The position numbers and the translations under genes were made by a program. 64,000 nt of DNA from an uncultured Neomegalonema sp. GTDB taxonomy: Bacteria; Pseudomonadota; Alphaproteobacteria; Rhodobacterales; Rhodobacteraceae. The stretch is from assembly GCA_937995735.1 (NCBI GenBank), contig CALKIZ010000085.1, positions 1 through 64,000 on the forward strand, written 5' to 3'. Below, piece by piece: positions 39,180 to 48,361 of the stretch (positions are counted from its first letter, which is position 1; the number at the start of each line of letters is the position of its first letter). The notes beneath the pieces were generated by a model, which saw only the letters and a program-made list of their open reading frames with translations, was not told the DNA's origin and searched no databases.

Positions 39180-40445
39180 TTAATTTAAATTTGGGATGCT
39201 GGTCCCATTTAATGGATCAGAAATGATCGGGTCGGCAACGGGCCGGCCAATTGCACCATTAGCGATATCTTCCGCGCTGATATAGACTAAATCGCCGCCA
39301 ATTACCGAGTATCCGGGCTGTGAGCGAGGCAGTGGTTGAGATGGCAGGCTTGCAGCTGAACTGCGCTTAACAGTGGGAGTGGGCGCGGTGAATGATGGTG
39401 CTGGCGTAGTGATTTTTGGTGCCGGCTTAAGTGCTGGCACTCTTGATGGGACACTCGGCGTGGGCGTAGCTTGATAGGCAATTGGTTCAGCTTGATATGT
39501 CGCAATGTTAATTTGTGCTGGGACTTCGACATGGACAGGGGCTAGAGGTGTCGTGGGCTGATACACCGGCACTGGCGTTATTTCGCTGGATGGCAGCGTT
39601 ATCGCGGTCGTTGCTAAAGCTGGTTGAGGCGTCGTTGTAGAGAGTGAATGCCGTTGGTTTGCAAACTCAGATACCAGTGTCGTAATAGGTTGCGTCGCCT
39701 CCGGGTCCGAGAAATATACAGTCCCGGTCGAGTGTCTTGTGAGCGGCTGCGTTGCCTCGGGGTCAGTGTAATAGACAACGCCTTCTGAATCTAATGAATA
39801 ACCAGAATTTTCAGACGTGTACGGGATCGGTTGTGGCGCTATAACCGCCGTTGTAAATACGTCTTGAGGTTCTTGTACTGCTACTAAAGGCGCGATTGTC
39901 TGTATTGGGGTTGTAATCAACGGCGCTTGAGGTTGCGACTCTACCGTTACCGGCGCTGCCGGTTGATGATGAACTACGGCTATAGGGGCGATCGGTTCCG
40001 GTGTTACTATTGGCTTCGTCGCTTGTAGCACTGGTTTTGCCTTAGGTTTTTTTGGTTTGGGGCTTTTGGCTATAGCCTTTTCTTGATGACCCAATACGCT
40101 TAACCGGCGCGTTGCAATCTCTGTTATACCGTCTTGCATAACGCGCCCGTCATTCCAGACACGTATCGCCCCGCTACGCTGATCTCTGGCTCTTGTATAG
40201 AGTTTGATCGCCTCGGATTTGCGACCCGTTTTTTCGTAAACTTCGCCTAACCCGACCAATGCAGATGCATCCTTTGGATTTGCCGCCAATGCCGCATCAT
40301 AGGCGCTTTCTGCTGCAGCTATATTACCCGCGCGAAAAGCGTTGTGAGCTTGCGCGGTGGCATTGACCGCCGATGGCCCGGGCTGGGAAGAACAAGCCGA
40401 TAAAAGAGCCAAAACACTCATAGTTGTTACGGAACGGATAGTCAT
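39180..40445 (-). CDS. TPR lipoprotein with long Pro/Thr-rich tail
   Basis: 421 aa. Lipoprotein signal with lipobox LLSAC (Cys18). Residues ~28-125 form a short TPR domain (AHNAFRAGNIAAAESAYDAALAAN; LVGLGEVYEKTGRKSEAIKLY). Residues ~130-400 are low complexity, rich in Pro, Thr, Gln and Ala, starting with a basic stretch (SPKPKKPKAKP) and including two copies of a short motif (YYTDPEATQPLT and YFSDPEATQPIT). The end is more ordered. The layout, a small TPR anchor with a flexible tail, suggests an outer-membrane-anchored spacer reaching into the periplasm or peptidoglycan; that is inference. Confidence 0.75.
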   Translation of the reverse strand: MTIRSVTTMSVLALLSACSSQPGPSAVNATAQAHNAFRAGNIAAAESAYDAALAANPKDASALVGLGEVYEKTGRKSEAIKLYTRARDQRSGAIRVWNDGRVMQDGITEIATRRLSVLGHQEKAIAKSPKPKKPKAKPVLQATKPIVTPEPIAPIAVVHHQPAAPVTVESQPQAPLITTPIQTIAPLVAVQEPQDVFTTAVIAPQPIPYTSENSGYSLDSEGVVYYTDPEATQPLTRHSTGTVYFSDPEATQPITTLVSEFANQRHSLSTTTPQPALATTAITLPSSEITPVPVYQPTTPLAPVHVEVPAQINIATYQAEPIAYQATPTPSVPSRVPALKPAPKITTPAPSFTAPTPTVKRSSAASLPSQPLPRSQPGYSVIGGDLVYISAEDIANGAIGRPVADPIISDPLNGTSIPNLN

Positions 40446-40491
40446 GCGAAGGCCTCCAGGGACACTCAGTTTCCTTCGGAGAGCAATCTAT

Positions 40492-40517
40492 AGCGTCCCG
40501 GATCAATCCGGGACGCT
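40492..40517. promoter_or_regulatory. perfect 12-bp inverted repeat between divergent genes
   Basis: AGCGTCCCGGAT, two bases, ATCCGGGACGCT, with no mismatch. It lies between the divergent lipoprotein and MOSC genes, in the leader of the MOSC gene 60 bases before its start. Could be an operator, an mRNA hairpin, or a dispersed palindrome; the sequence alone does not decide. Confidence 0.5.
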
Positions 40518-40578
40518 GGACATAACCGAGCAGGTATGCTTTCCGATTTATGAAGAGGCTTTGCAAACGGAGGGCCAA

Positions 40579-41181
40579 ATGCCGATATTAATGCCAACTC
40601 AAATCGTTGGTCGGGTGAAGGGCCTTTATGTAAATAGCAGTCTGGACATAGACCTAGAGAGTACTTCACTTGATGAAGTCACCGTTACTTACGAAGGTTT
40701 TGATGGTGAAGATCATGGCGGCCTTACCCGAAAATCTTGTTCGCGCGTAAAACTCCAATATAAAAAAGGAACTGAAATTAGAAATACCCGTCAGATTTCA
40801 ATTTTGAGCCGAGAAGAGTTAGAGGCCGTTGCCGTTGAAATGGGTTTGGAAAAGATCGAACCAGAATGGGTTGGCACCAATCTTATTATCGAGGGTATTC
40901 CGGTCCTGACTCAATTACCACCAAGCAGCCGATTGATCTTTGATAGCGGTGTTTCACTTGTCGTTGATATGGAAAACGGGCCATGCCGTTTTGCGTCAGA
41001 ACAAATTGATCTGCATTGCCCCGGTAAGGGAGGCAGTTTTGCAAAGCTCGCAAAAGGGCGTCGCGGTGTCACCGCTTGGGTTGAGAAAATTGGAGTCATA
41101 TCGCTTGAGGAAGGCGTACGGCTTCATGTGCCGCCCCAACGGATATACTACCCCGCTATTCCCGCCTCCGATGTGGCTTAA
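40579..41181 (+). CDS. MOSC domain protein
   Basis: 200 aa MOSC (molybdenum cofactor sulfurase C-terminal) domain protein. Seen: an N-terminal beta strand (IVGRVKGLYVN), TYEGFDGEDHGGLTRKS (the usual GD-H-G motif of MOSC), RQISILSREELEAVA, IPVLTQLPPSSRLIF, and the conserved Cys136 in NGPCRF thought to carry sulfur or bind the cofactor. The start at 40579 follows GGAGGG by 4 bases; the ORF start at 40357 lies in the antisense of the lipoprotein gene. Single-domain members move sulfur or detoxify N-hydroxylated compounds; which applies here is unknown. Confidence 0.88.
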   Translation: MPILMPTQIVGRVKGLYVNSSLDIDLESTSLDEVTVTYEGFDGEDHGGLTRKSCSRVKLQYKKGTEIRNTRQISILSREELEAVAVEMGLEKIEPEWVGTNLIIEGIPVLTQLPPSSRLIFDSGVSLVVDMENGPCRFASEQIDLHCPGKGGSFAKLAKGRRGVTAWVEKIGVISLEEGVRLHVPPQRIYYPAIPASDVA

Positions 41182-41627
41182 AGTTGCTGCTTTAAATTAT
41201 TGATATGGTCGCAAAAATAGTCGCGGCAAGTCGAAGACCTAATATCGTGGATCGAACACAGGTTGTCGTCATCAAGAAAACGACAAGGAAGTTCAGGTTT
41301 CTTCATATTGACCCGAATTGCCGGGAAAGAAGTTTTTGCCTGCCAGCATTCCCGGTCGGGAAAGAGTTTGCGGCCCTCTTCGAAATCAATGAACACTTCG
41401 TTGTAAGAGACTTTGCGTTTGTAGCGTTTACTCAATTTCGACAAAAGGTCCGCCGTGTCGTGTATCGGACCTATAATATAGTCACGTTTGCCCATTGAAC
41501 AGCAACCGCCGGCGTTTCCGTCCAAACCCATGCATTTCTTCGTACAGATATGTGCCGTCAATGTGTCGATCAGGTCGTCTTTTGAGGGAAGATCGAGAGG
41601 GTTTGTATCAACGCTTTTGCGGGACAT
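41178..41627 (-). CDS. YkgJ-family cysteine cluster protein
   Basis: 149 aa, soluble. Eight or more cysteines: CTKKC and GGCC near residues 28-45, one in RECWQ, and a C-terminal group (LPCRFLDDDNLCSIHDIRSSTCRDYFCD). The spacing is that of YkgJ/Fe-S-binding (zinc- or iron-chelating CxxCxxCC) proteins; metal binding is expected but the function is unknown. It converges on the MOSC gene with a 4-base overlap of the stops. Confidence 0.82.
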   Translation of the reverse strand: MSRKSVDTNPLDLPSKDDLIDTLTAHICTKKCMGLDGNAGGCCSMGKRDYIIGPIHDTADLLSKLSKRYKRKVSYNEVFIDFEEGRKLFPDRECWQAKTSFPAIRVNMKKPELPCRFLDDDNLCSIHDIRSSTCRDYFCDHINNLKQQL

Positions 41628-41800
41628 TGAGATGCTTTCATCTATTGTGGGGTTAGTTTTTTGCGGATATTAGAGTTTAAGTGCGCGGGCATAATTAACG
41701 GTAATCTGCATCGTCTCACGACAGTACGGTAGTTATTAAAGCATTATTCGTGCCGGTGCTTTCGCGTACGGCGTTTGAGAACGGATATGCGGTAAATATT

Positions 41801-42241
41801 TTATAGACTAAGGTTCGCGAATGGACGCAAAGTCGCGCCTTTAACCAACATTGATAGAAATTCGTTATTGCCATCCACTGGCGTATTTCGTTGCGGCTCG
41901 ACCACCGAAATCCGAAAATCACTGATATAAGCAAGTTTGGCAGTCGCACCGTTTATCATGCCGCCGGTGCCGCCAAGCGTATTTTGGTATCCACCAATAG
42001 TAGGAGGCGCGATGGCGGGATTTGTTGGGCGGGACGGGGGAGCGATGGCGGCCTTGAATTCAGGAGATTGCCGCGAAAGCGGTGCTGAAATCAAGGGCGT
42101 TGCGACCGTTGATACACCAAGGCCAACACCCCCCTGATTCTCAGCGTCGCCGCCGAAAATCGACAGCCCAAATTCACCGAAAGAGCCGCTAGGCACTGAC
42201 ATGGAAAAAGGAGATGAAGATAGCGCCGAATTGGAAATCAT
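41801..42241 (-). CDS. possible secreted Gly/Ser/Pro-rich hypothetical protein
   Basis: Predicted 146 aa, not recognised. Rich in Ser, Gly, Ala, Pro (SFGEFGLSIFGGDAENQGGVGLG; PPSRPTNPAIAPPTIGG), with an ordered-looking middle (AKLAYISDFRISVVEP). No clear signal peptide and a poor ribosome site (GGA right before the ATG). A palindrome lies about 25 bases upstream of the start. It fills an otherwise empty 670-base gap, which is the main support; a chance ORF remains possible. Confidence 0.4.
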   Translation of the reverse strand: MISNSALSSSPFSMSVPSGSFGEFGLSIFGGDAENQGGVGLGVSTVATPLISAPLSRQSPEFKAAIAPPSRPTNPAIAPPTIGGYQNTLGGTGGMINGATAKLAYISDFRISVVEPQRNTPVDGNNEFLSMLVKGATLRPFANLSL

Positions 42242-42265
42242 TCCATAAGCTTAGCACAATGGTTG

Positions 42266-42288
42266 CGGTGTATCAACATGATACACCG
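42266..42288. promoter_or_regulatory. 10-bp inverted repeat CGGTGTATCA-aca-TGATACACCG
   Basis: Perfect inverted repeat between the flavoprotein gene's stop (42303, minus strand) and the ORF at 41801-42241. No T-run, so not a clear terminator. The TGTATCA-N3-TGATACA core looks like a repressor operator. A related half site (GTTGATACACC) lies inside the ORF near 42109-42120. Confidence 0.45.
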
Positions 42289-42302
42289 GCGTTAAAGTAT
42301 GG

Positions 42303-43571
42303 TCATGGTGTTCCAGTGTTCACAGTTCTAACTTCCTTTAATCCAACCTCTGCATTTCTTAGATCATCAGCAATTGGAGATACGGCCCCTTCAAGCCATC
42401 GCTTACCCGTCATGTAGGCTCGTGGGTCATTGATCGCCTCGACACAAATTAATTGATCGTTGTTATATATCCAATTTGACCCTGATCCCGGCTTATCTCC
42501 CGCGCGCCAAACTGATGCTGTATAACCTTGCGGTAATCCGGCGGATTGAAATTTGACGTCAAATTGATCGGACCAGAACCAAGGGGTTGCTGTGTAGGGT
42601 TTTGCTTCATCAAGCATTGCCGCCGCGCACGCCTTTGCCTGATCAAGCGCGTTTTGGACGGATTCCAGTCTCAATGTTCCATATGGCGGGTGCGGATGTT
42701 CTGCGACATCGCCCGCCGCAAAGATGTCCGGATCAGCAGTGCGACAGAATTGATCAACAACGATACCGTTTTCGGTCACTAATCCCGCATCAGAGGCTAG
42801 GCACTGGTTCGGGAGTACACCAATACCGGCAACAACGAGATCAGCAGGAATTTCGATCCGTTTGGAATGTTCGACATGATCGGTGGTGGTTTGTTCAATT
42901 TCAACTCGTTCAACTTTTTCTGCGCCTTCAATCGAACGAACAGTTTGGTTCAGGCGGACATGAACGCCTTCCTCTTCGTGAAGTTTTTGCATGAAGGTCG
43001 CGGTTTCAACGCTGGCAACACGCGATAATAAGCGCGATGAACGGTGAAGGACCGTAACGTCTAAACCTTTTTTGCGCAGGACAGCTGCCGCTTCTAACCC
43101 GATATATCCGCCCCCTATAACCACGGCAGCTTTTGCGGAAGGGATAGCCGGCTCAAGCCCGTCAATGTCGTCAATTCCGCGTACATAATGGACACCGGCG
43201 AGATGAGCGCCCGGACACTCTAGTTTACGCACGCGCGTTCCAGTCAAAAGCGCGAGACGATCATAAGCAATGAGATCATTGCCCACCGTCACAGTTTTTT
43301 TGGCGCGATCTATCTTTGTGGCGGGTTGCCCGAGGTGTAATTTTATGTCGTTCTCATCGTAAAATGATTGCGGCTTTACAAAAAGGCGTTCGCGGGCGAA
43401 GTCCCCCAATAGATACGATTTGGAAAGTGGGGGGCGTTGATAGGGGAGCCAGGTTTCCTCTCCAATAAGTATAATTCGGCCCTTGAATCCTCCGCGCCGC
43501 AAACTTTCGCAAAGCTGCGCAGAAGCGTGTCCAGCACCGATGATGACAAAATTTCGCGTATCGTTGGTCAT
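42303..43571 (-). CDS. FAD-dependent ferredoxin/rubredoxin reductase-like protein
   Basis: 422 aa, of the rhodocoxin/putidaredoxin reductase type (NADH to a small iron-sulfur protein). Seen: N-terminal FAD motif VIIGAGHASAQLCESLR, LPYQRPPLSK, the NAD-binding motif AVVIGGGYIGLEAAAVL, and the second FAD motif DIFAAGDVAEHPHP, with a C-terminal reductase domain (PWFWSDQFDVKFQSAGL). The start at 43571 has AGG 6-8 bases upstream; the ORF start at 43592 adds 7 unlikely residues. No ferredoxin or P450 partner is beside it, so the electron acceptor is unknown. Confidence 0.9.
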   Translation of the reverse strand: MTNDTRNFVIIGAGHASAQLCESLRRGGFKGRIILIGEETWLPYQRPPLSKSYLLGDFARERLFVKPQSFYDENDIKLHLGQPATKIDRAKKTVTVGNDLIAYDRLALLTGTRVRKLECPGAHLAGVHYVRGIDDIDGLEPAIPSAKAAVVIGGGYIGLEAAAVLRKKGLDVTVLHRSSRLLSRVASVETATFMQKLHEEEGVHVRLNQTVRSIEGAEKVERVEIEQTTTDHVEHSKRIEIPADLVVAGIGVLPNQCLASDAGLVTENGIVVDQFCRTADPDIFAAGDVAEHPHPPYGTLRLESVQNALDQAKACAAAMLDEAKPYTATPWFWSDQFDVKFQSAGLPQGYTASVWRAGDKPGSGSNWIYNNDQLICVEAINDPRAYMTGKRWLEGAVSPIADDLRNAEVGLKEVRTVNTGTP

Positions 43572-43637
43572 AATACCTCGCCTTGCTCTCAAATCTCGCT
43601 ATGTCATGCAGCGGAATAGATCAACAAGGGGACTGTT

Positions 43638-44126
43638 ATGGCTGAGATTAAAGTTGGCGACTCGCTGCCCGAAGCAACTTTTACGGTAATGAGTGCCGAT
43701 GGCCCAGGACCGAGCACGACGAAAGAAGTATTTGGCGGCAAGACCGTCGCTGTCTTTGCCGTGCCGGGGGCTTTTACGCCGACCTGTCACATGAATCATT
43801 TACCGAGCTTTTTGGCGCAGGCCGATGCGCTCCGCGCTAAAGGCGTTGACCAGATCGCCTGTATTTCGGTGAATGATGTTTTTGTTCTTGATGCCTGGTC
43901 AAAAGCAACCACGGCAGATGGAGACATTCAGATGCTCGCTGATGGTAGCGGTGATTTCACAAAAGCTGTTGGGATGGAGCTTGATCTGACAGAACGAGGG
44001 CTTGGCATTCGCTCAAAGCGTTATGCGATGCTTGTTGAAGACGGCATTGTGCAGACCTTACTGGTAGAAGACAATCCCGGTGAGGCGGTCAAAAGCAACG
44101 CAGAATCTTTGCTGGCTACTATATAG
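43638..44126 (+). CDS. peroxiredoxin, Prx5 type
   Basis: 162 aa thiol peroxidase of the Prx5/AhpE-like group. The peroxidatic Cys50 is in PGAFTPTCH, with the active-site Thr and the later Arg (in GIRSKRYAMLVEDG) present. Reduces hydrogen and alkyl peroxides with a glutathione/glutaredoxin- or thioredoxin-type donor. No obvious resolving Cys. A GGGGA ribosome site lies upstream. Divergent from the flavoprotein gene with a 66-base gap. Confidence 0.93.
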   Translation: MAEIKVGDSLPEATFTVMSADGPGPSTTKEVFGGKTVAVFAVPGAFTPTCHMNHLPSFLAQADALRAKGVDQIACISVNDVFVLDAWSKATTADGDIQMLADGSGDFTKAVGMELDLTERGLGIRSKRYAMLVEDGIVQTLLVEDNPGEAVKSNAESLLATI

Positions 44127-44231
44127 GAGCACCGGCGCTCAGTATTTGGGCGCTCACCTTATCCCGACTTGATATGTTCGAAGAATTATTAATGCTGTGC
44201 TTATTGTTCTTCGAACTTACAAGGAAATATA

Positions 44232-45863
44232 ATGTCAAAAACACCTACTGGATATGACGTACTTCACAATGCGCGCTTGAATAAATCAACAGCATTTACG
44301 CGCGAAGAACGAGATCAGCTTGGTCTTCGCGGGTTGTTGCCATATCGGGTGAATGACACAGAAACACAGGAAATACGCGCTCTCGAAAATATCCGGCGAA
44401 AAGGCTATGATATCGAACGTTATATATTCCTTATCAGCTTACTTGAGCGAAATCAGACACTCTTCTTCCGTTTGCTCATCAATCACACAGAAGAGCTGAT
44501 GCCGTTGATCTACACGCCGACTGTCGGTCAGGCATGTAAAGAATTTGCCCATATTTTCCGGCGTCCGCACGGGTTCTATATCACTCCGGATGATCGTGGT
44601 TCAGTTCGCAAGATAATGGATAACTGGCCGGAAGATGACGTTCGCATCATCGTTGTCACCGATGGCGAGCGCATTCTGGGTTTGGGCGACCTTGGCGCAA
44701 ATGGCATGGGAATACCTGTGGGTAAGTTATCGCTTTATGTGGCGTGTGCAGGGATTAAGCCGCATCAATGTATGCCGGTGATGTTGGATACCGGTACAAA
44801 TAACCAAGAGCTGATCGACGATCCTCTATACCTTGGTTATCCTCAGAAAAGACTTCATGGCGACAAGTATGATGCGTTAGTCGATGAATTTGTATCTGCA
44901 GCTTTTGATCGGTATCCTAATGCGTTGTTGCAGTTCGAAGACTTCCTGACACCCAACGCCTATCGTTTGTTAGGCAAGTACCGCGATAAGATACTTTGTT
45001 TTAATGATGATATTCAGGGTACAGCAGCGGTTGCGTTGGCGGGCGTTTATGCGTCAACCCGCATCACCGGCACGGATTTTTCTGACATTCGCATCATGTT
45101 TCTCGGCGCAGGGTCAGCGGCTACAGGGATCGGCGATCTTATTTTCGCGGCTTTGGTCGATGCGGGTCTGAGCGAGGAAGAAGCGCGAAAGCGTTTATGG
45201 TTTAATGACCGGGATGGACTGGTTGTCGCCGGACGCACCGACTTGATGCCTCATAACCAACCTTATGCGCATGATCATGAACAGCTTGGTTTCATCGATG
45301 CGCTCAAGACAATCAAGCCGCATGTCCTGATTGGCGCGACGGGCGCGCCCGGTACGTTCACTCAGGAAGTCATTGAGACGATGGCTGCGATAAACGAACG
45401 CCCGGTTATTTTCGCACTTTCGAATCCTACATCGAAAGCTGAATGTACTGCAGAGCAAGCCTATCAATGGAGCGATGGCAGGGCTATATTTGCGAGCGGC
45501 AGTCCTTTTGATCCTGTTGAATTCAAAGGCCGGCAGTATCGCCCCGGTCAAGGCAACAACGCTTATATCTTCCCCGGAATCGGATTGGGTGCAATCGCCT
45601 GTCAGGCACGAACCATTTCTGACGAAATGTTCCTTGCGTCGGCAGCTGCGCTGGCCGCTGAAATCACCGAAGATGACCTTGCGGCAGGCGCGCTTTACCC
45701 GCCTTTATCGTCTATCCGGGAAGTATCATTGCGCATCGCCGTCGATCTTGCGCAAAAAGCCTACGATCAGGGACTTGCCGGCGCAGACAGACCTGGCGAT
45801 TTGGGCAAACATATCGCAGCAATGATGTATGTTCCTGAATATCAAGATCTCGCTGATGTGTAG
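44232..45863 (+). CDS. maeA: NAD-dependent malic enzyme
   Basis: 543 aa. Oxidatively decarboxylates malate to pyruvate with NAD. Seen: LIYTPTVGQACKEF, the malic-enzyme signature region (LCFNDDIQGTAAVALAG), the NAD-binding motif FLGAGSAATGIGDLI, and ALSNPTSKAECTAEQAY. The length and motifs are those of the SfcA/MaeA single-domain group, not the MaeB group with a phosphotransacetylase tail. An AAGGAA ribosome site precedes the ATG. Confidence 0.95.
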   Translation: MSKTPTGYDVLHNARLNKSTAFTREERDQLGLRGLLPYRVNDTETQEIRALENIRRKGYDIERYIFLISLLERNQTLFFRLLINHTEELMPLIYTPTVGQACKEFAHIFRRPHGFYITPDDRGSVRKIMDNWPEDDVRIIVVTDGERILGLGDLGANGMGIPVGKLSLYVACAGIKPHQCMPVMLDTGTNNQELIDDPLYLGYPQKRLHGDKYDALVDEFVSAAFDRYPNALLQFEDFLTPNAYRLLGKYRDKILCFNDDIQGTAAVALAGVYASTRITGTDFSDIRIMFLGAGSAATGIGDLIFAALVDAGLSEEEARKRLWFNDRDGLVVAGRTDLMPHNQPYAHDHEQLGFIDALKTIKPHVLIGATGAPGTFTQEVIETMAAINERPVIFALSNPTSKAECTAEQAYQWSDGRAIFASGSPFDPVEFKGRQYRPGQGNNAYIFPGIGLGAIACQARTISDEMFLASAAALAAEITEDDLAAGALYPPLSSIREVSLRIAVDLAQKAYDQGLAGADRPGDLGKHIAAMMYVPEYQDLADV

Positions 45864-46129
45864 TGGTTTTGATCTGAACTGAAAGCTGGGTAATTTTTGC
45901 TGGCGTGCTTTTAGGTTATGTAAAGTGCGCCAGTACCCCTTTTCGGATGGTTTGCTATCTATCACGGTCTTAAGGGAATATCCTACGAAAACAACATCGC
46001 CCACATGGGGAACGCGATGGTGTGGTGGTGAGCCGTATATCAACGAATAATGCTGCTTCAAGTCGTAAATTCTGCAGAATAGTTTTCTGAGGTTTGTTAT
46101 CGTCGCGGGCGTTGGCGAAAGGATACTGC
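45864..46129. other. intergenic region after maeA
   Basis: About 265 bases with the promoter of the HAD hydrolase gene. The 111-codon minus-strand ORF that runs into maeA is not credible. I see no RNA gene or clear terminator. Confidence 0.4.
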
Positions 46130-46855
46130 ATGAAACTGACTGACTTTAAGGCGCTTACCTTTGATGTTTATGGAACCCTGATTGATTGGGAGACCGGCAT
46201 GACGAACGGCCTTCGGCCTTTGACCGATCAACTAGCGCAGCCTTTGTCGCGTAACGAAATTCTCGAGGCCCATGCGTTTCATGAGTCAACAACGCAGAAA
46301 TACACTCCTGCCAAAGATTACCGTGAAGTCCTCGCCGTCGTTTACAAGCGGTTGGCAGAAGAATGGGGTCTGCCTGCCAGTTGGGAAGACTGTCTCACGT
46401 ATGGCCACTCCGTAGAACATTGGCCTGCGTTCCCCGACAGTGCGGAGGCTTTGCAGTATCTCAAGCGTTACTACAAACTGATCGTTCTCTCTAATGTGGA
46501 TGCCGCGAGTTTCGCGTTCAGCAATGCCAAACTGCAAGTCGAGTTTGACGCCGCTTATGTGGCCGGGGATATTGGTTCCTACAAACCGGACACGCGCAAT
46601 TTCGATTACATGCTCGGCAATCTCTCCCGAATGGGTATCGAAAAGCGAGACATTCTACATACCGCCGAGAGCATGTTTCACGACCACGGACCGGCTAACA
46701 AAGTTGGATTGGCGAATTGCTGGATTTACAGGCGCTTCGATCAGGAAGGCTTTGGCGCGACGATGAATCCCGGTGAGATGCCAACATATGATATGACGTT
46801 CAACTCAATGGCTGATCTGGTCAAAGCGCATCAGGCGGAACTGGCTGCTGGATAG
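46130..46855 (+). CDS. HAD-superfamily hydrolase, haloacid dehalogenase type II-like
   Basis: 241 aa. The nucleophile Asp12 is in LTFDVYGTLIDWE, motif II Ser/Thr in IVLSNVD, and the motif III Lys in GSYKPDTRNF, with the motif IV acidic residues in TAESMFHDHGPA. The L-2-haloacid dehalogenase family is the best match, but many such proteins have other substrates; halogen removal is not proven. The ATG at 46130 follows AAAGGA by 6 bases. Confidence 0.85.
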   Translation: MKLTDFKALTFDVYGTLIDWETGMTNGLRPLTDQLAQPLSRNEILEAHAFHESTTQKYTPAKDYREVLAVVYKRLAEEWGLPASWEDCLTYGHSVEHWPAFPDSAEALQYLKRYYKLIVLSNVDAASFAFSNAKLQVEFDAAYVAGDIGSYKPDTRNFDYMLGNLSRMGIEKRDILHTAESMFHDHGPANKVGLANCWIYRRFDQEGFGATMNPGEMPTYDMTFNSMADLVKAHQAELAAG

Positions 46856-46883
46856 ATTTGCAGGGGCGTCATGGCGCGACTGA

Positions 46884-47678
46884 TCAAGCGCGCTCTAAAA
46901 TCGACCGCGTTGCCTGTTCCACATCTTCCTGCCGCATCAGGCTTTCTCCGATTAAAAATCGCTCCGCGCCGACCTTTGCCAGCCGCGCCAGATCATCCGG
47001 CGTGTTCAAGCCTGATTCAGCCACCAGAACGCGGTCATCGGGCAGCATCGGCGCAAGGCGCTCGGTGGTCGTTAGCGTTGTTTCGAAGGTTTTGAGATTG
47101 CGGTTATTGATGCCCAGAAGGGGAGACTTCAACATCAAGGCACGTTCCAGCTCTGCTTCGTCGTGCACTTCGATCAAAGCGTCCATGCCCCAGCCGAATG
47201 CCGCTTCTTCCAGCTCTGCGGCTTGGGTATCGTCAACGCTGGCCATGATGATGAGGATGCAATCCGCGCCCAGCGCACGGGACTCGGCCACTTGCCACGT
47301 ATCGTAGAGAAAATCTTTCCGTAGAGCGGGCAGAGCAGTTGCGGCACGGGCGGCTATGAGAAACTCGTCCGCGCCCTGAAATGATGGCCCGTCGGTCAAA
47401 ACTGACAGACACGCAGCACCCCCGCGCTCATAAGCGCCTGCCAGCTTAGGCGGATCGAAATCGGCGCGGATCAAGCCCTTTGACGGGCTGGCCTTTTTGA
47501 CTTCAGCAATCAAACCATACGCACCTGATGCCGCTTTTCTATCGAGAGCCGCAGCAAACCCGCGCGGGGGTGATGCCTCGCGTGCTACTGCCTCGACCTC
47601 GGAAATAGGGCGCTTTGCTTTTCGGGCCGCGATGTCTTCCAGTTTATAGGCTTTGATCTTATCGAGAATCGTATTCAT
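46884..47678 (-). CDS. trpC: indole-3-glycerol phosphate synthase
   Basis: 264 aa, single-function TrpC. Closes the indole ring in tryptophan synthesis. Seen: the family signature [39 protein letters not shown] and [16 protein letters not shown]. Its ATG overlaps the ung stop in an ATGA junction, so it is translationally coupled to ung rather than directly to trpD. No trpF fusion. Confidence 0.97.
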   Translation of the reverse strand: MNTILDKIKAYKLEDIAARKAKRPISEVEAVAREASPPRGFAAALDRKAASGAYGLIAEVKKASPSKGLIRADFDPPKLAGAYERGGAACLSVLTDGPSFQGADEFLIAARAATALPALRKDFLYDTWQVAESRALGADCILIIMASVDDTQAAELEEAAFGWGMDALIEVHDEAELERALMLKSPLLGINNRNLKTFETTLTTTERLAPMLPDDRVLVAESGLNTPDDLARLAKVGAERFLIGESLMRQEDVEQATRSILERA

Positions 47679-48361
47679 GCGGTCCACTCTATCGGCGTGC
47701 GGCCAAGTTTCTTCAAATGATTATTGATCCGGCTGAAAGGTTTCGAGCCAAAAAAACCGCGCCGGGCGGATAGCGGCGATGGATGGGCGCTCTCAATGAT
47801 TAAGCCGTTCTTGCCTTTGCCATCGTCGATCAGAGGCCGAAAAGATTGCGCGTGTTTTCCCCAAAGCACCCAGACGATCCCGTCATTATCGGCAAGATGT
47901 TCGATGACTTCGTGTGTTAACGTTTTCCAACCGATCCGGGAATGACTGCCCGCATCGCCTACGCGAACGGTGAGTGCGGTGTTGAACAACAGCACGCCTT
48001 GCTCCGTCCATCCGCTGAGATCGCCATGCGCAGGAATACGACCGAATTCTTCCTCTAATTCTTTGAAGATATTCGACAGGGACCTGGGCAGGGGTGTGAC
48101 ATCTTTTTGCACAGAAAAGGCCAGCCCATTTGCATGACCGGGAGTTGGATAGGGGTCTTGGCCCAAAATGACGACGCGCACTACACTTGGCTGAAGGGTT
48201 CTCAGGCCCGCAAAAACACGATCTGCGGGCGGGAGGACTGTTTCAGTTTCTCCTTCAAGCGCGTCTAACACCGCTTTGAACGGTTCTCCAAAGAACGTGA
48301 GTTTTCCCCACGCGCCCAAGTCTTCAGCGGTAGCCAACAGGTGTTCGGTATAGGCGCTCAT
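47675..48361 (-). CDS. ung: uracil-DNA glycosylase, family 1
   Basis: 228 aa. Removes uracil from DNA. Seen: the catalytic water-activating motif [20 protein letters not shown] (Asp69), [19 protein letters not shown], and the minor-groove loop [11 protein letters not shown]. The second part of motif A, usually GQDPYHGPGQAHG, reads PTPGHANG here, as in some other family 1 enzymes. It overlaps trpD by 4 bases upstream and trpC by 4 bases downstream, so a DNA-repair gene is fully built into the trp operon. Confidence 0.95.
   Translation of the reverse strand: MSAYTEHLLATAEDLGAWGKLTFFGEPFKAVLDALEGETETVLPPADRVFAGLRTLQPSVVRVVILGQDPYPTPGHANGLAFSVQKDVTPLPRSLSNIFKELEEEFGRIPAHGDLSGWTEQGVLLFNTALTVRVGDAGSHSRIGWKTLTHEVIEHLADNDGIVWVLWGKHAQSFRPLIDDGKGKNGLIIESAHPSPLSARRGFFGSKPFSRINNHLKKLGRTPIEWTA

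Noticed and set aside
45726-46061. A 111-codon minus-strand ORF after maeA.
   Set aside because: About 40 percent overlaps the malic enzyme gene antisense, and the rest has no domain or ribosome site.
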